A DNA stretch of 64,000 nt from Coleofasciculus sp937127375 (GTDB lineage Bacteria > Cyanobacteriota > Cyanobacteriia > Cyanobacteriales > Coleofasciculaceae): the NCBI GenBank assembly GCA_040218875.1, contig JAVJQP010000053.1, one strand, 5' to 3'. Every line of letters starts with the position of its first letter. Position 1 is the first letter of the stretch. The position numbers and the translations under genes were made by a program. Shown one piece after another: positions 33,580-42,492 of the stretch. Below the pieces are notes generated by a model. It searched no databases and was not told where the DNA came from. It saw nothing but the letters and a program-made list of their open reading frames with translations.

Positions 33580-34099
33580 AGAGTCCCCTTTTTGAATAAC
33601 ACCCTGAGTTTGGGTTTCAATAATCGTTGCTTGATGCAAAATGGGTGGAGCGCTCGGCGTCGTAGCCCTTGTTTTTTTGGGGCATATTACCGAGAGACCC
33701 GATACCAATAGTTTAATGGTTTTTGCCACCCAGTTATAAATAGACATCTGAAGTCTCTACAGTTCGCAGGTTGATCACTATTGATTTAATTAAGAATTCT
33801 TAAGTGTATTATAACTATCACATATAGTTTATCTGTACTATTAAGCAGATAGTACTGTAGGTTGGGTTTCGACTTCGCTCAACCCAACAAAACTTAGGAC
33901 TCGCATCCCTGACTACAAACCCAATCTAATGCATAAAATCAGGTATACCACACCCTAATGATGTGGTATACGCAACTAAATAGGGATTGGAGATCAGCAT
34001 CTCGAATCCCTAGAAGTTTCTTAGCTCTATTCTAATCGTGGAGTTAACGAATAATTTGTTCCGGTGCTAAAGGCTTAGGTTAGCACCTGTTTAGCCAAT
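33580..34099. other. Intergenic region with three hairpins
   Basis: GGTTGGGTTTCGAC...TCAACCCAAC (33857-33886) is a dispersed palindrome. GTATACCAC/GTGGTATAC (33943-33971) is a 9-bp stem. GGTGCTAA/TTAGCACC (34063-34087), 13 bp after the stop codon of the PEP-CTERM gene, is a candidate terminator for it. No coding frame seen apart from the possible N-terminal extension of the vWA gene. Confidence 0.6.
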
Positions 34100-34897
34100 T
34101 TAGGCATCGGATTTTTTGTTGCGCTTGCGTAATCCGAAAGCACTTGCCATCGCTAGAGTACCTAAGCCCAAGACAGTTCCAGGTTCAGGTACATCTTTAA
34201 TCAACTGGAAGTCAACGCCGTCACCTGTGCCTGCCTGGTCTTGACCCAACTTTAAGGTAATTTCGCTAACATCTTTCCAGCTTTGGAAATAAAGGTTTCC
34301 ATCCTCTCCGAGGGGAACGGGATTTTCGCCGGAGATCAACATTCCATCCGTTAAAGCTGTAGCGAAGAAATTAGGAACGCCAGTTGTGGCAGAAGTCTCA
34401 GTATCGAAATACTTAATGGTTAGTTTTGGGATGATCTTGGTGAACGTAAATTTGTAAGTACCAACTTCTAGTTGCCCTTCTTCTTCTCCAACAGAACCAT
34501 CAGCTTTGGTTTCGGAGGGACGGAACCACCCTCCTGATGGGGTTGTACCAAGATCTTTTGCCAATAGGTCTGCTATACCCAGATCACCACCATCATAAAC
34601 TGTTTCCTCTCCTAGGATATCAATAAATAAGCGGCTTTTTGTCCCACTAGTATCATCTACTAAGCTCTCTATACTTTCTATCCAAGGAAGAAAACTAGGA
34701 TCTATACATTTGCTAGCATCAAGGCAACCGCTTTCACTGCCTGTAACACCTACATTAATTTCCGTTTCCAGATCTTGTGGAGGCAGCAACTCAATGGCAG
34801 AAGCTGAAGGAGCCATAAGCCCTACCGTGACTGTAGAGGCGGCAAGTAGCGAGGCGACTGTAGCGGAATGGCGGAAAAGAGTTGAGAGAGATTTCAT
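34100..34897 (-). CDS. PEP-CTERM sorting-domain exported protein
   Basis: 265 residues. A signal peptide (MKSLSTLFRHSATVASLLAA then APSASA cleavage) is followed by a secreted domain and a C-terminal DVPEPGTVLGLGTLAMASAF GLRKRNKK tail, i.e. VPEP, hydrophobic helix and basic end, the PEP-CTERM signal recognised by exosortase. Two Cys (ESGCLDASKC) lie near the mature N-terminus and may form a disulfide. No exosortase gene in this window. The mature domain is not recognised; the protein is probably surface or matrix associated. Confidence 0.85.
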   Translation of the reverse strand: MKSLSTLFRHSATVASLLAASTVTVGLMAPSASAIELLPPQDLETEINVGVTGSESGCLDASKCIDPSFLPWIESIESLVDDTSGTKSRLFIDILGEETVYDGGDLGIADLLAKDLGTTPSGGWFRPSETKADGSVGEEEGQLEVGTYKFTFTKIIPKLTIKYFDTETSATTGVPNFFATALTDGMLISGENPVPLGEDGNLYFQSWKDVSEITLKLGQDQAGTGDGVDFQLIKDVPEPGTVLGLGTLAMASAFGLRKRNKKSDA

Positions 34898-35344
34898 GAT
34901 GTTGTTTCCTGATATAAGTAGATTGACCTAGTTCCTAGCGATATCTTAAACAGACCTAGTTGGTTGTTCGTTGCTTATTCACTAATAGAATAATAACCCT
35001 ATCTGAGCCGTTGTCTATAAAGTTTCGATAAATTTAGTGTGAAGCTAGAGTAAAGATTTGGTGGAGAATGCCTTAAACACACTCAACTCATACTAAGTTG
35101 CAGTCTACAGTCTAATGTAGAATCCGTTATGCAGCGCTGAGCGCTGAATTATACAACGCAACTTGATATCAGTCAGTATTCAGTATAGAGATATACTATC
35201 GCGATTATCTTGCAAAACTTTACAGTTTTTTACAAAATGAAGTTTATCTGACACAAAACTTGGCATTAATTAATAATAATAGGATTTTGATGTTTCACTA
35301 CTATCGTTTTTTACCTTACCCAGATGCAATTAAATCTACCCCGA
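34898..35344. other. Intergenic region
   Basis: AT-rich region upstream of the PEP-CTERM gene. It holds a CAGCGCTGAGCGCTGAA inverted repeat near 35133 and a degenerate family C-like segment (35290-35345, TTTCACTACTATCG ... AATCTACCCCGACT) that matches the right part of the copy at 55598. Nothing coding seen. Confidence 0.55.
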
Positions 35345-36145
35345 CTAGGTATCTTTTTGGCTAGAGAGTAATTTCACTAGAGAGGCTAACCAATAGGAGA
35401 GAACCGATATCAATACCATAAGCCAGATTAGGGGATTCTTGGAGCGGATTCCTTCCTGGAATTTAGGGGGTAAAAACCCGGATTGAGGAGATAAATCTTG
35501 CCAATTCTCGCCCTCTATCAGTAGCGATAGACTGCGCCACACACCAGCCTCTTGCAGCGCTTCTGGCTTTTTAATCCCAGTGACGACTAGGAGAATACCG
35601 GAAGTTGGCGGTAAATGACAGGTGCGTAGTTCTTTAGCTAACTCATGTCTCAGCTTAGCGATATTTCGTCCAATTTTTGGGGTGAGAGTCGGCGGTTGAT
35701 TGGACAGTTGCTGGGGATTTCGGATCACGGTAACCAATCGCTGCATCTCCGGTAATGATACCTGAAAGCCATAGTTACCGCCTAAGCATACTGCTTGATT
35801 CAGTTGTTCCACAAGGGGGTGATAGTCTTCGTCAATTAATGCAGCTGCGGCTAAACTTCGCAGCAGGGGTTCGTCCGCCGTTGCACCCACCCAAGCCATG
35901 GCGATGCGGATTTGGCGGTCTAGAAAATCGACTCGTCCTTTGGGTTCAAGCCCTGTCAGTAGCAGCAGCAACTGGTTATCCATTAATCGTTCTAACACAA
36001 CCGTTGGTGTTTCGCGATCGATTAAACTGGGTACCGTTAATCCGATGGGTGGTAATTTGGGTTGAATTGACCCATCGTTACCAACCTGTAACCAACGGTA
36101 ATCATAATCTTGTTCAAAGCCGCGACTCTGGATATAGATATCCAT
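35345..36145 (-). CDS. Tail-anchored protein of unknown function in the GTPase cluster
   Basis: 266 residues, not assigned to a family. The N-terminus MDIYIQSRGFEQDYDYRWLQ is distinctive (YIQSRG..QD.DY.W), the middle is helical, and near the C-terminus one hydrophobic helix (NPLIWLMVLISVLSYWLASL) is followed by a short polar end, so the protein is probably tail-anchored with the bulk in the cytosol. It lies 54 bp after the P-loop GTPase gene on the same strand and is likely co-transcribed. By position it may be a membrane adaptor or effector for that GTPase; this is inference. Confidence 0.7.
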   Translation of the reverse strand: MDIYIQSRGFEQDYDYRWLQVGNDGSIQPKLPPIGLTVPSLIDRETPTVVLERLMDNQLLLLLTGLEPKGRVDFLDRQIRIAMAWVGATADEPLLRSLAAAALIDEDYHPLVEQLNQAVCLGGNYGFQVSLPEMQRLVTVIRNPQQLSNQPPTLTPKIGRNIAKLRHELAKELRTCHLPPTSGILLVVTGIKKPEALQEAGVWRSLSLLIEGENWQDLSPQSGFLPPKFQEGIRSKNPLIWLMVLISVLSYWLASLVKLLSSQKDT

Positions 36146-36199
36146 CAGTTAATTCCTATTTGTAAAATAGTTTTGATTTATATAGTCAAATGACGAATG

Positions 36200-37189
36200 T
36201 TACAGTGTTAATAACGATTTACCTTGTAGGACAGCAAATCCTCCGTTTGTTTTGCATCCTTGAGCAAATTGCTCTACCGCTTGCTTGAGTTGAGCATCGG
36301 GGTTGAACAATTCCCGCACGACGTTAAACATTGACCAATTCCGATTTTGAATATAGACTTTTAACAAAAATCGCAATAAATACCGCAGCAACTGTTCGCT
36401 ATCTTGGGGACTATATTTGGCATCAAAACTCGTCTTGCGAAAATAAAAACGGGGTTGATTCATATTTTCTACCTCAATTTTCAAGAACACCACACAGCCA
36501 ACAGTTTGCACCGGAGTCGTGACTACGGCAATTTTATCAGCTCGTCTTGGCTCTTGAAAAAATTCTAGTAATGGGGCATATTTTTCTTGAATTTGTTTGA
36601 TCAGATTGTTGGCAGATACTTCATCTTGCATATAGGTTTCACACTTTACAGGAGCTAAAATTACTAACTTGGGTTCGTCCAACTTTTGGTAGGCTGTTTT
36701 AAACAATGTCATAATTTCATCAGGCTTATTTCTCACCTCATGCCATCTACCATTTAGTTCCATCAGCGCTGGCGTATCAATTGCCACGATAACTGCGGCA
36801 CATTCCCGCAACATCTTCTGCACAAATCGCCGTCCCGCCACATCACTGGGTAAAATATAGCCGCCGGGATAATCTCTAAACTGAAGCCGCAGGTCATCTT
36901 TTTTGTCATTTAAGCCTAAATCAAAACGGTAAGAGGGTAAGGATTCGGGTCCAGCGACGGCTAGGGTGCCGCGAATTCCTTTGGTGCGTTCATCGGCTTT
37001 AAATTCGTAGGTTAAACTTTTGAGTTGGGCGAGATACCGTTCTAGAATTGCTGCTGTTTCGATATCGGGTTTTAAGTGTAGATTGGCTTGACGACTGGTT
37101 GCTTCAAATTGTTCATACATTGAGGTTAATAATGTGGTTTTACCGACACCACTGGCACCTAGCATGGTTATATTGAGTTCTTTAGGCAT
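36200..37189 (-). CDS. TRAFAC-like P-loop GTPase
   Basis: 329 residues. Walker A is MLGASGVGKTTLLTSMYEQF near the N-terminus (residues 10-19), and LQFRDYPGGYI supplies the DxxG switch II. VIVAIDTPALMEL follows the Walker B strand. LVILAPVKCETYM takes the place of the NKxD motif, so base specificity is not clear. The C-terminal ~90 residues are helical (SEQLLRYLLRFLLKVYIQNR). The closest pattern known to me is the bacterial double-GTPase / GTPase-associated conflict-system type of TRAFAC NTPase. It sits between a dynamin-like GTPase and a tail-anchored protein. Confidence 0.8.
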   Translation of the reverse strand: MPKELNITMLGASGVGKTTLLTSMYEQFEATSRQANLHLKPDIETAAILERYLAQLKSLTYEFKADERTKGIRGTLAVAGPESLPSYRFDLGLNDKKDDLRLQFRDYPGGYILPSDVAGRRFVQKMLRECAAVIVAIDTPALMELNGRWHEVRNKPDEIMTLFKTAYQKLDEPKLVILAPVKCETYMQDEVSANNLIKQIQEKYAPLLEFFQEPRRADKIAVVTTPVQTVGCVVFLKIEVENMNQPRFYFRKTSFDAKYSPQDSEQLLRYLLRFLLKVYIQNRNWSMFNVVRELFNPDAQLKQAVEQFAQGCKTNGGFAVLQGKSLLTL

Positions 37190-37231
37190 CTTTCTCCATC
37201 CTTTGGGTAGAGACGCGCCATAACACGTCTG

Positions 37232-37292
37232 TAGGGGCGGGTTTAGGGATTACTATTGATTCTTGTCTTAATTTTTATACAAAACCCGCCCT
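37232..37292. repeat. Dispersed repeat family C copy
   Basis: TAGGGGCGGGTTTAGGGAT ... ACAAAACCCGCCCTTA. Confidence 0.7.
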
Positions 37293-37401
37293 TAATTTTA
37301 ATATAATTCTCGAACAACTCTGTGTATCTCATGTAGGATGTAGGGGCAGTCGCCAGACTCCAGTTCTTCTGAAAGCGGATTGCTTTTTTTTAATCGTCAC
37401 C

Positions 37402-37479
37402 TGGAAGCGCTAAAGCGCTGACTACGAACGGCGCTAAAGCGCTGACTACGAACGGCGCTAAAGCGCTGACTACGAGCGA
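37402..37479 (+). repeat. 24-bp tandem repeat, three copies
   Basis: Unit GGCGCTAAAGCGCTGACTAC plus GAAC; each unit contains the small palindrome AGCGCTAAAGCGCT. The last copy touches the 3' end of the dynamin-like gene. Confidence 0.8.
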
Positions 37480-37481
37480 AA

Positions 37482-39689
37482 TCAATTCAAAAACTGAAGT
37501 TGTTTGAGGGAGTTAGCGGCTATTACCTGATCAACTAACGATAGCCACTGCTGACGATCATCGCCTTCTTGATTATCGCCAAATTCCTTCGACCAAACCT
37601 GAGCTTTTTCTTGGAATAGAAAGATTTGCCATTCATTCTTGACATCTTTGGCTCGCAAAACCTGATCGACAAACTCTTCAACTTCGGCAAATGCCGCTTG
37701 ACCCGGTTCACCGTAGAAATCTTCTAAGGCGTGTTGACATTTAAACACGGCTTCTTCTTGTAAGGTTTCCAAATAGGTTAAGATTTCCTTTGCCCTAATA
37801 TCTCGCGACTCTATGGCATTTGATGCCGACAAACGGAGATTGCTTTTATCGGGATTGAGATTATCTAAATGAGGACGAATCCGATAATGAAAGTTGGCTT
37901 TATAGGACATTTCAAAATTCGATAGGGTTTGGAAAGCGTGCTTGAGCCGGACTAAATTATCAGGAATAAGTTCTGCCATGGCTTTAAGAAACTCTGAGCC
38001 TCTGGCTGGGGTGAGTTCTCCGAAATTTCCTTGATTTACCAGTACCTCTGTAACTTGGGATTTTGCCTGTTCCACATACTCTTTTAGTCCCATGTCCATG
38101 GCGTGAAAATGTCGAGTGAGATGATTGCGGATTTCATGGAGATATTTGGCATAAGTGGTTTGCCAATCCCCTTCTTCAAACCGTCGGGCAATGATTTCGT
38201 TTATGGGTTCCTCGGTGGGGATACCTGTATCGCTTTTGCAGGTTTGGATAATGGATTCAACCTGTTGTTTAAAGATATCTTTTTCATCGCGATCCTTGGC
38301 TATATCGAGCTGATCTAATAATTCTTCTAGTCCCCGCGTTAGATTTGTCCAGAGTTTATTGAATAATCGCAAGAATTTGCCTTGTTCATTGATATCATCA
38401 ACAATTAAGCCACCTGACCAAACAAGACGGGCTTTCTCTAGTTCCGCATTCATCAAGATTTGCAGTTCTTTAAGTTTTTTCTGGTAAACGCGGGCATGTT
38501 GCTCATCTAAGTAGGTGATGTTATTTGCCAGATAGTTGAGAACTAAGTCAAGAATGGCATTGGTTTCATCTGGATTAGAACAATCGGCAATTTTGCAGCG
38601 GATGACATCAATATGTTTATCATGAATACTGGTTTGATGTTTCTGACAGGCTTCTAGGTTGTCATCGGTTCCGGTGACGTGGTTAAGAATCATAAATGAA
38701 CGATTCTCTAGATTGTTTAAGGCTTCGGCTGCGGTGTTGTATAAGTCTGTATCCCGTTTTTCCCAGCCGTAACGGAGTCTATCGGGACGGCGAATAAAAA
38801 TTACTAAATCCACCTCTTGTCCGATGGTTTCTAGGATGAGTTTTTCATCGCCTAAGCGAGTATCTCCTAAACCCGGTACATCGACTAAAGCGATTTTACC
38901 GACATCGGAATTTTTGAAGGGACAGAAGATTTTAACTTCGCGAACGGCTAAATGGTCAAATGTAATTAATTCACCTTGGGGAAAGCGGCGTTGGGCGACA
39001 TATTCATGAATCCGTTCTTTGGGAATGGGAGGGAGTTTTCGGGGTGCGCCAGACAGGAGTAAGTGTCTGTACATGGGTAAGTGTTTATGATAATCTTCTT
39101 TGAGATGCTCATACATAGATTTTTTGGTCGCATCTGTTCCCGAAAATTCTGGTAAGGTTCCGGCAAATTCATCTATGGTTTTGGGAGAATTGCCTAAGTC
39201 TAATTCCTGGTAGTAGGGCTGAATGACTTCTTGTAAAAATGTCTGTTCAGAATGAACTTTTACTTCAGCGTACGGTTCTCCTGGTTGATGATAAATGGTG
39301 CTGCGAACAGCAGTACAAGCACCGCCTCGGAGGGCGGGAATTTCATCATCAGTGAGTCCACTGATACTCTGGAGGAAGGTACTTTTCCCTTGACCCATGA
39401 GTCCAACGACGCCAATATTTAAGGTAGGGCGGGAGAAGCGATCGCGAAGTTGATGCAGTTGCTCCAGTTGCGTGCTAATCTGTAAGCGCAATGGGGAAAA
39501 GTCGATTTGGCTGAGGCGATCGCACACTTCGGGTTGGTCTAGTTTATCCTTTAAGATATGACGCCGTTGATCTAAGGAGCGGAGCAAGTCAGTCAGATTT
39601 CTCAGATGTTCCTCGACATCAGCGATGCTCTGAACCAAGGGTTGGCGTTGTTCTATAATTTTGGCTAGGGTTTCGGCGCGATTGGACAT
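37482..39689 (-). CDS. Dynamin-like GTPase
   Basis: 735 residues. An N-terminal coiled region (1-90) precedes the GTPase domain: G1 IGVVGLMGQGKSTFLQSISG (~98), the G2 threonine in GGACTAVRSTIY, G3 LVDVPGLGD (~265) and MILNHVTGTDDNLEAC in place of the NKxD element. The rest (400-735) is long alpha-helical, as in the stalk of bacterial dynamin-like proteins. No clear membrane helix. Bacterial dynamin-like proteins remodel membranes and some contribute to stress or phage tolerance. It is first in a minus-strand series with a second GTPase and a tail-anchored protein, though a 292-bp repeat-rich gap separates it from the next gene. Confidence 0.85.
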   Translation of the reverse strand: MSNRAETLAKIIEQRQPLVQSIADVEEHLRNLTDLLRSLDQRRHILKDKLDQPEVCDRLSQIDFSPLRLQISTQLEQLHQLRDRFSRPTLNIGVVGLMGQGKSTFLQSISGLTDDEIPALRGGACTAVRSTIYHQPGEPYAEVKVHSEQTFLQEVIQPYYQELDLGNSPKTIDEFAGTLPEFSGTDATKKSMYEHLKEDYHKHLPMYRHLLLSGAPRKLPPIPKERIHEYVAQRRFPQGELITFDHLAVREVKIFCPFKNSDVGKIALVDVPGLGDTRLGDEKLILETIGQEVDLVIFIRRPDRLRYGWEKRDTDLYNTAAEALNNLENRSFMILNHVTGTDDNLEACQKHQTSIHDKHIDVIRCKIADCSNPDETNAILDLVLNYLANNITYLDEQHARVYQKKLKELQILMNAELEKARLVWSGGLIVDDINEQGKFLRLFNKLWTNLTRGLEELLDQLDIAKDRDEKDIFKQQVESIIQTCKSDTGIPTEEPINEIIARRFEEGDWQTTYAKYLHEIRNHLTRHFHAMDMGLKEYVEQAKSQVTEVLVNQGNFGELTPARGSEFLKAMAELIPDNLVRLKHAFQTLSNFEMSYKANFHYRIRPHLDNLNPDKSNLRLSASNAIESRDIRAKEILTYLETLQEEAVFKCQHALEDFYGEPGQAAFAEVEEFVDQVLRAKDVKNEWQIFLFQEKAQVWSKEFGDNQEGDDRQQWLSLVDQVIAANSLKQLQFLN

Positions 39690-39776
39690 GATAGGTTAGC
39701 GGGAATAGGGAATCAGGAATAGAAAACTGGGTTTATTAATTATTAGTTGACGTTCTGAATGCCAATAGTTTGGGAT

Positions 39777-39877
39777 AAGCTGTCATGCATTTAAATTGGG
39801 TATTAGTAGCGAGCAAGATGCTTGCACTACAAGGCTTTCGCCGTTATTGATATTAAGGTTTAAATGCCGAACAGCTT
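39777..39877 (+). repeat. Family B element, complete, short core
   Basis: 101 bp. The ends AAGCTGTCATGCATTTAAA and TTTAAATGCCGAACAGCTT form imperfect terminal inverted repeats. The core is GCGAGCAAGATGCTTGCACT. Apart from the core insert it is near-identical to 42028-42153. Confidence 0.85.
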
Positions 39878-39990
39878 AAAACTGCGTGAACAGGTTAAAT
39901 GCTCAAACCTGTAAAAATGGCATTGCCCAAGGGTATGGTTTTAATTGTATCGAATTTGGAGAGTTTGCCCAAAAGATGATGAGGTAAATG

Positions 39991-40110
39991 TATGGTTTTT
40001 TGGGGCGTAAGCCTTGGGCGCAGGAGATAGTGGGGTAACGTTACGGTTTTTTGGGCGTCAGCTTTGGGTGTACGAGATAGTGGGGTAACGTTACAGTTGT
40101 TTGGGCGTCA
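39991..40110 (+). repeat. 51-bp tandem repeat
   Basis: About two and a half units of GGTTTTTTGGGGCGTAAGCC ... GAGATAGTGGGGTAACGTTA with small changes between copies. Confidence 0.75.
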
Positions 40111-40138
40111 GCTTTGGGCGCACGTCGGTGCGCCCCTA

Positions 40139-40471
40139 CGTTCCTACCACGCCAGGGATTGACTGTATCATGAAGTGTTATAGTTTACAATACCAATAGA
40201 GACAACATACTAATCCCTATAATTCCTCCATAAACAGCTACCCCATTTGAGTCTCTCGAATGGTTTTATGAGCAATTGCTGAGCATCAGCAAAATTATAT
40301 GAAGTAGACATAGACTATCAAACTAACTGCACCGTTGGACTTGTAGGATACTGATTGAATCTGTTCAGAGTCTACAGGAGTTGCTACTCCTATTAAGATT
40401 TTCCAATAGGACTGTTAATGATACTTTGGTTCCTGCCACGCCAGGGACTGACTGATCATGAGGCGTTATAC
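40139..40471 (+). repeat. 43-bp direct repeat pair
   Basis: GTTCCTACCACGCCAGGGAT (40139 on) and GTTCCTGCCACGCCAGGGAC (40430 on), each continued by TGACTG and an ATCATGA.G.GTTATA end. They enclose about 250 bp of AT-rich DNA. Confidence 0.65.
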
Positions 40472-40528
40472 CACTATAGAGGATTGTGCGATCGCGTGGC
40501 TGAACAAGTTGCTACTATGGCTAGTAGT

Positions 40529-40590
40529 AAGCTGTCATGCATTTCAATTGAGTATTAGTAGCGAGCAAGATGCTCGCACTACATACAAGG
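40529..40590 (+). repeat. Family B element, left half
   Basis: AAGCTGTCATGCATTTCAAT ... GCGAGCAAGATGCTCGCACT; the right terminal repeat is missing. It lies upstream of the DUF1828-type gene pair. Confidence 0.75.
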
Positions 40591-40761
40591 AAATGAGGTT
40601 CCTCTATTTTAAGTAGACCAACAAGCTTTACAAGACAGCTTAGAAGTCCTCATTGCCCATTTAAACTCCGCTAAACTTGCTCGTATAATCTACCTTTTAG
40701 TTGATTTTGTCACCCCCTTAGATTTATCTTAATAAAGATACCGTTGATACAGGCGGCATTT

Positions 40762-41217
40762 ATGCTATCTCAAAATGAATTTGAGGAAATAATAAGCGAT
40801 TTAACTAAACGAATAGAAGGAGATATCTCATGGAATGATGATGAGGATCATTATCCTGCTGTAGAGTTTCGTGCAGAGGTAGTTTCGGATGCTGGTTATC
40901 CGATTTCTATCAAAGGAAGCTATAACGCATTGGCTCAGAAGCTTAGCTATGTTATCATACATCGAGCTGCTGGTAGAATTTATGGCTTAGATTTGGGGCA
41001 AGACCACAAAAATCCCAATGGCGAACAAGTAGGAGACAAACACAAGCATCGCTGGGACGAACGTTGTCGAGATAAAAAAGCCTATGTTCCACCCGACATA
41101 ACGGCTCTTATCACTGAGCCAGTCACAGTATGGCAGCAGTTTTGTTTAGAGTCAAGTATCACCCATAATGGAATTATGCAAGAACCATTACCGTTACAGT
41201 TGGATCTGTTCCTCTGA
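40762..41217 (+). CDS. Hypothetical partner protein of the DUF1828 gene
   Basis: 151 residues. The start MLSQNEFEEIISDLTKRIEG is followed by a beta-rich domain with FRAEVVSDAGYPISIKGSYN, then RIYGLDLGQDHKNPNG and DKHKHRWDERCRDKKAYVPP. The G-x-DLG...H-NPxG...HKHRW pattern resembles the DUF6978-like proteins that often sit upstream of DUF1828 genes; this is from memory, so tentative. The stop codon overlaps the start of the next gene (TGATG), so the two are translationally coupled, as in many toxin-antitoxin or two-component defence cassettes. A TTG at 40744 could add six residues. Confidence 0.75.
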   Translation: MLSQNEFEEIISDLTKRIEGDISWNDDEDHYPAVEFRAEVVSDAGYPISIKGSYNALAQKLSYVIIHRAAGRIYGLDLGQDHKNPNGEQVGDKHKHRWDERCRDKKAYVPPDITALITEPVTVWQQFCLESSITHNGIMQEPLPLQLDLFL

Positions 41218-41996
41218 TGTCTACCGTTTGCCAAGAAATAGCTAAAACCATCGGAAAAACCATCGGAGAGCTGTTTACCTGCTCTACCGTCAACGGCTTT
41301 ATCCGTATCCGCACCCCCTATCTCTACCCAGACGGTGACGTAATTGATCTATTTTTAAAAGAGAAAGACGGACAGTATGTACTAACAGATTTGGGTGAAA
41401 CTCTACGCTGGTTGCACATGCAAACCAGATCTCCTAAGCGTTCCGAGAAGCAAGAAACCCTTATTCAAGATACCCTCTTAACTCATGGAATCGAGCGATC
41501 CCGGGGAATGCTTATACTTCGGATACAAAAAGAAGAAAATTTAGCTTCGGCAATCACACGTTTATCTCAAGCAGCGTTTAGAATTTCTGATATTTGGTTT
41601 ACCTTTAAAACAAGAGCATTTAAGCCAATTATTGAGGATATTGTAGAATTATTAAAAGAAACACAAATACCTTTTGAACAAGACAAAAAAATTACGGGCA
41701 GCTCTGGTCGTTCTCGAAAATTAGATTTTTACACCCAACATCCTCGACATAATTCGTTAATAAATGTTCTTAGTATAGGAAGTAAGACAGTCGCGAATAA
41801 CAGAGTTGATAATGTTTTTAGTGCTTGGTCTGACCTCAGCTACTTAAAACAATCAGAAAGCAATTCACGCTTTATCTCATTATTTGATGATAGATTGGAT
41901 GTATGGAATTCAGGAAATATTCGCCTTTTAGAAAAAGTATCTGATATTGCATATTGGTCGAGGCGAGAAGAATTTAAAGAAATGCTAGTCAGCTAA
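41217..41996 (+). CDS. DUF1828/DUF1829-type protein
   Basis: 259 residues. The N-terminal half (FTCSTVNGFIRIRTPYLYPD, then GDVIDLFLKEKDGQYVLTDL GETLRWL) is typical of DUF1828, whose core strand pattern DxIxLFxxxxxxxxxxTDxGxxL can be seen. The C-terminal half (IPFEQDKKITGSSGRSRKLD, WSDLSYLK.., FISLFDDR) resembles DUF1829, whose fold may be nuclease-like; the function is unknown. It begins with the last base of the upstream stop (TGATG). Family B repeats lie upstream (40529) and downstream (42028). Confidence 0.8.
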   Translation: MSTVCQEIAKTIGKTIGELFTCSTVNGFIRIRTPYLYPDGDVIDLFLKEKDGQYVLTDLGETLRWLHMQTRSPKRSEKQETLIQDTLLTHGIERSRGMLILRIQKEENLASAITRLSQAAFRISDIWFTFKTRAFKPIIEDIVELLKETQIPFEQDKKITGSSGRSRKLDFYTQHPRHNSLINVLSIGSKTVANNRVDNVFSAWSDLSYLKQSESNSRFISLFDDRLDVWNSGNIRLLEKVSDIAYWSRREEFKEMLVS

Positions 41997-42027
41997 CAGT
42001 ACATTATTAATTATGCCTAGCCATTTT

Positions 42028-42153
42028 AAGCTGTCATGCATTTAAATTGGGTATTAGTAGCGAGCAAGATGCAAAGCCTGCGGCATGGCTTCGCTAAACG
42101 CACTACAAGGCTTTCGCCGTTATTGATATTAAGGTTTAAATGCCGAACAGCTT
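42028..42153 (+). repeat. Family B element, complete, with inserted core
   Basis: 126 bp, same ends as 39777-39877. The core GATGC|TT|GCACT is opened and carries AAAGCCTGCGGCATGGCTTC GCTAAAC instead of TT, itself a small hairpin (AAGCC/GGCTT). Confidence 0.85.
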
Positions 42154-42251
42154 ATTCAAAAAAGACTCTAAATTGTTGATCAATTCTTCAGGAAACATGG
42201 CAAGTAATCTATAAGGGCACGGCAATGCCTTGCCCCTACACCAATGGTACT

Positions 42252-42350
42252 GGACTAACACAGCTAAAATTGTGGAATAGATGTGACGTTTAAACTGGGC
42301 GCAAGCCTTGCGCCCCTACAATGCTAATCCACCAATTAAGGTGTGCCACG
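42252..42350 (+). repeat. Dispersed repeat family A, copy 3
   Basis: 99 bp, near-identical to 1496-1594; the central palindrome is GGGCGCAAGCCTTGCGCCCC instead of GGGCGCACACCGTGCGCCCC. Confidence 0.8.
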
Positions 42351-42492
42351 CCAGTACGCCGTGGGCTGCTGCGAATGGGTGATGTGGGACAGATAGCGGT
42401 GGGTTCCCCTAGCTGTTGAGCCGTAAACGGTGAGGGGGTTTAACCCAATTCATTTATAAAATAGGGAGATTGTCGCTATTCTATCGCCACCT

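Larger units (their letters stand above)
37190..37481. other. Intergenic region with a 24-bp tandem repeat
   Basis: Contains a family D-like GAGACGCGCCATAACACGTC, a family C element (37232-37292) and three copies of GGCGCTAAAGCGCTGACTAC (24-bp unit, 37402-37479) that end at the stop codon of the dynamin-like gene. Confidence 0.7.
39690..40761. other. Repeat-rich, gene-free kilobase
   Basis: No supportable gene. Contains a full family B element (39777-39877), a 51-bp tandem repeat (39991-40110), a GTTCCTACCACGCCAGGG... repeat pair (40139-40182 and 40430-40471) and the left half of another family B element (40529-40590). Confidence 0.75.
41997..42492. other. Repeat-filled intergenic region
   Basis: Contains a complete family B element (42028-42153), a GGGCACGGCAATGCCTTGCC-type palindrome near 42215 and a family A element (42252-42350). 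The last 120 bp may hold the kinase promoter. Confidence 0.7.
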
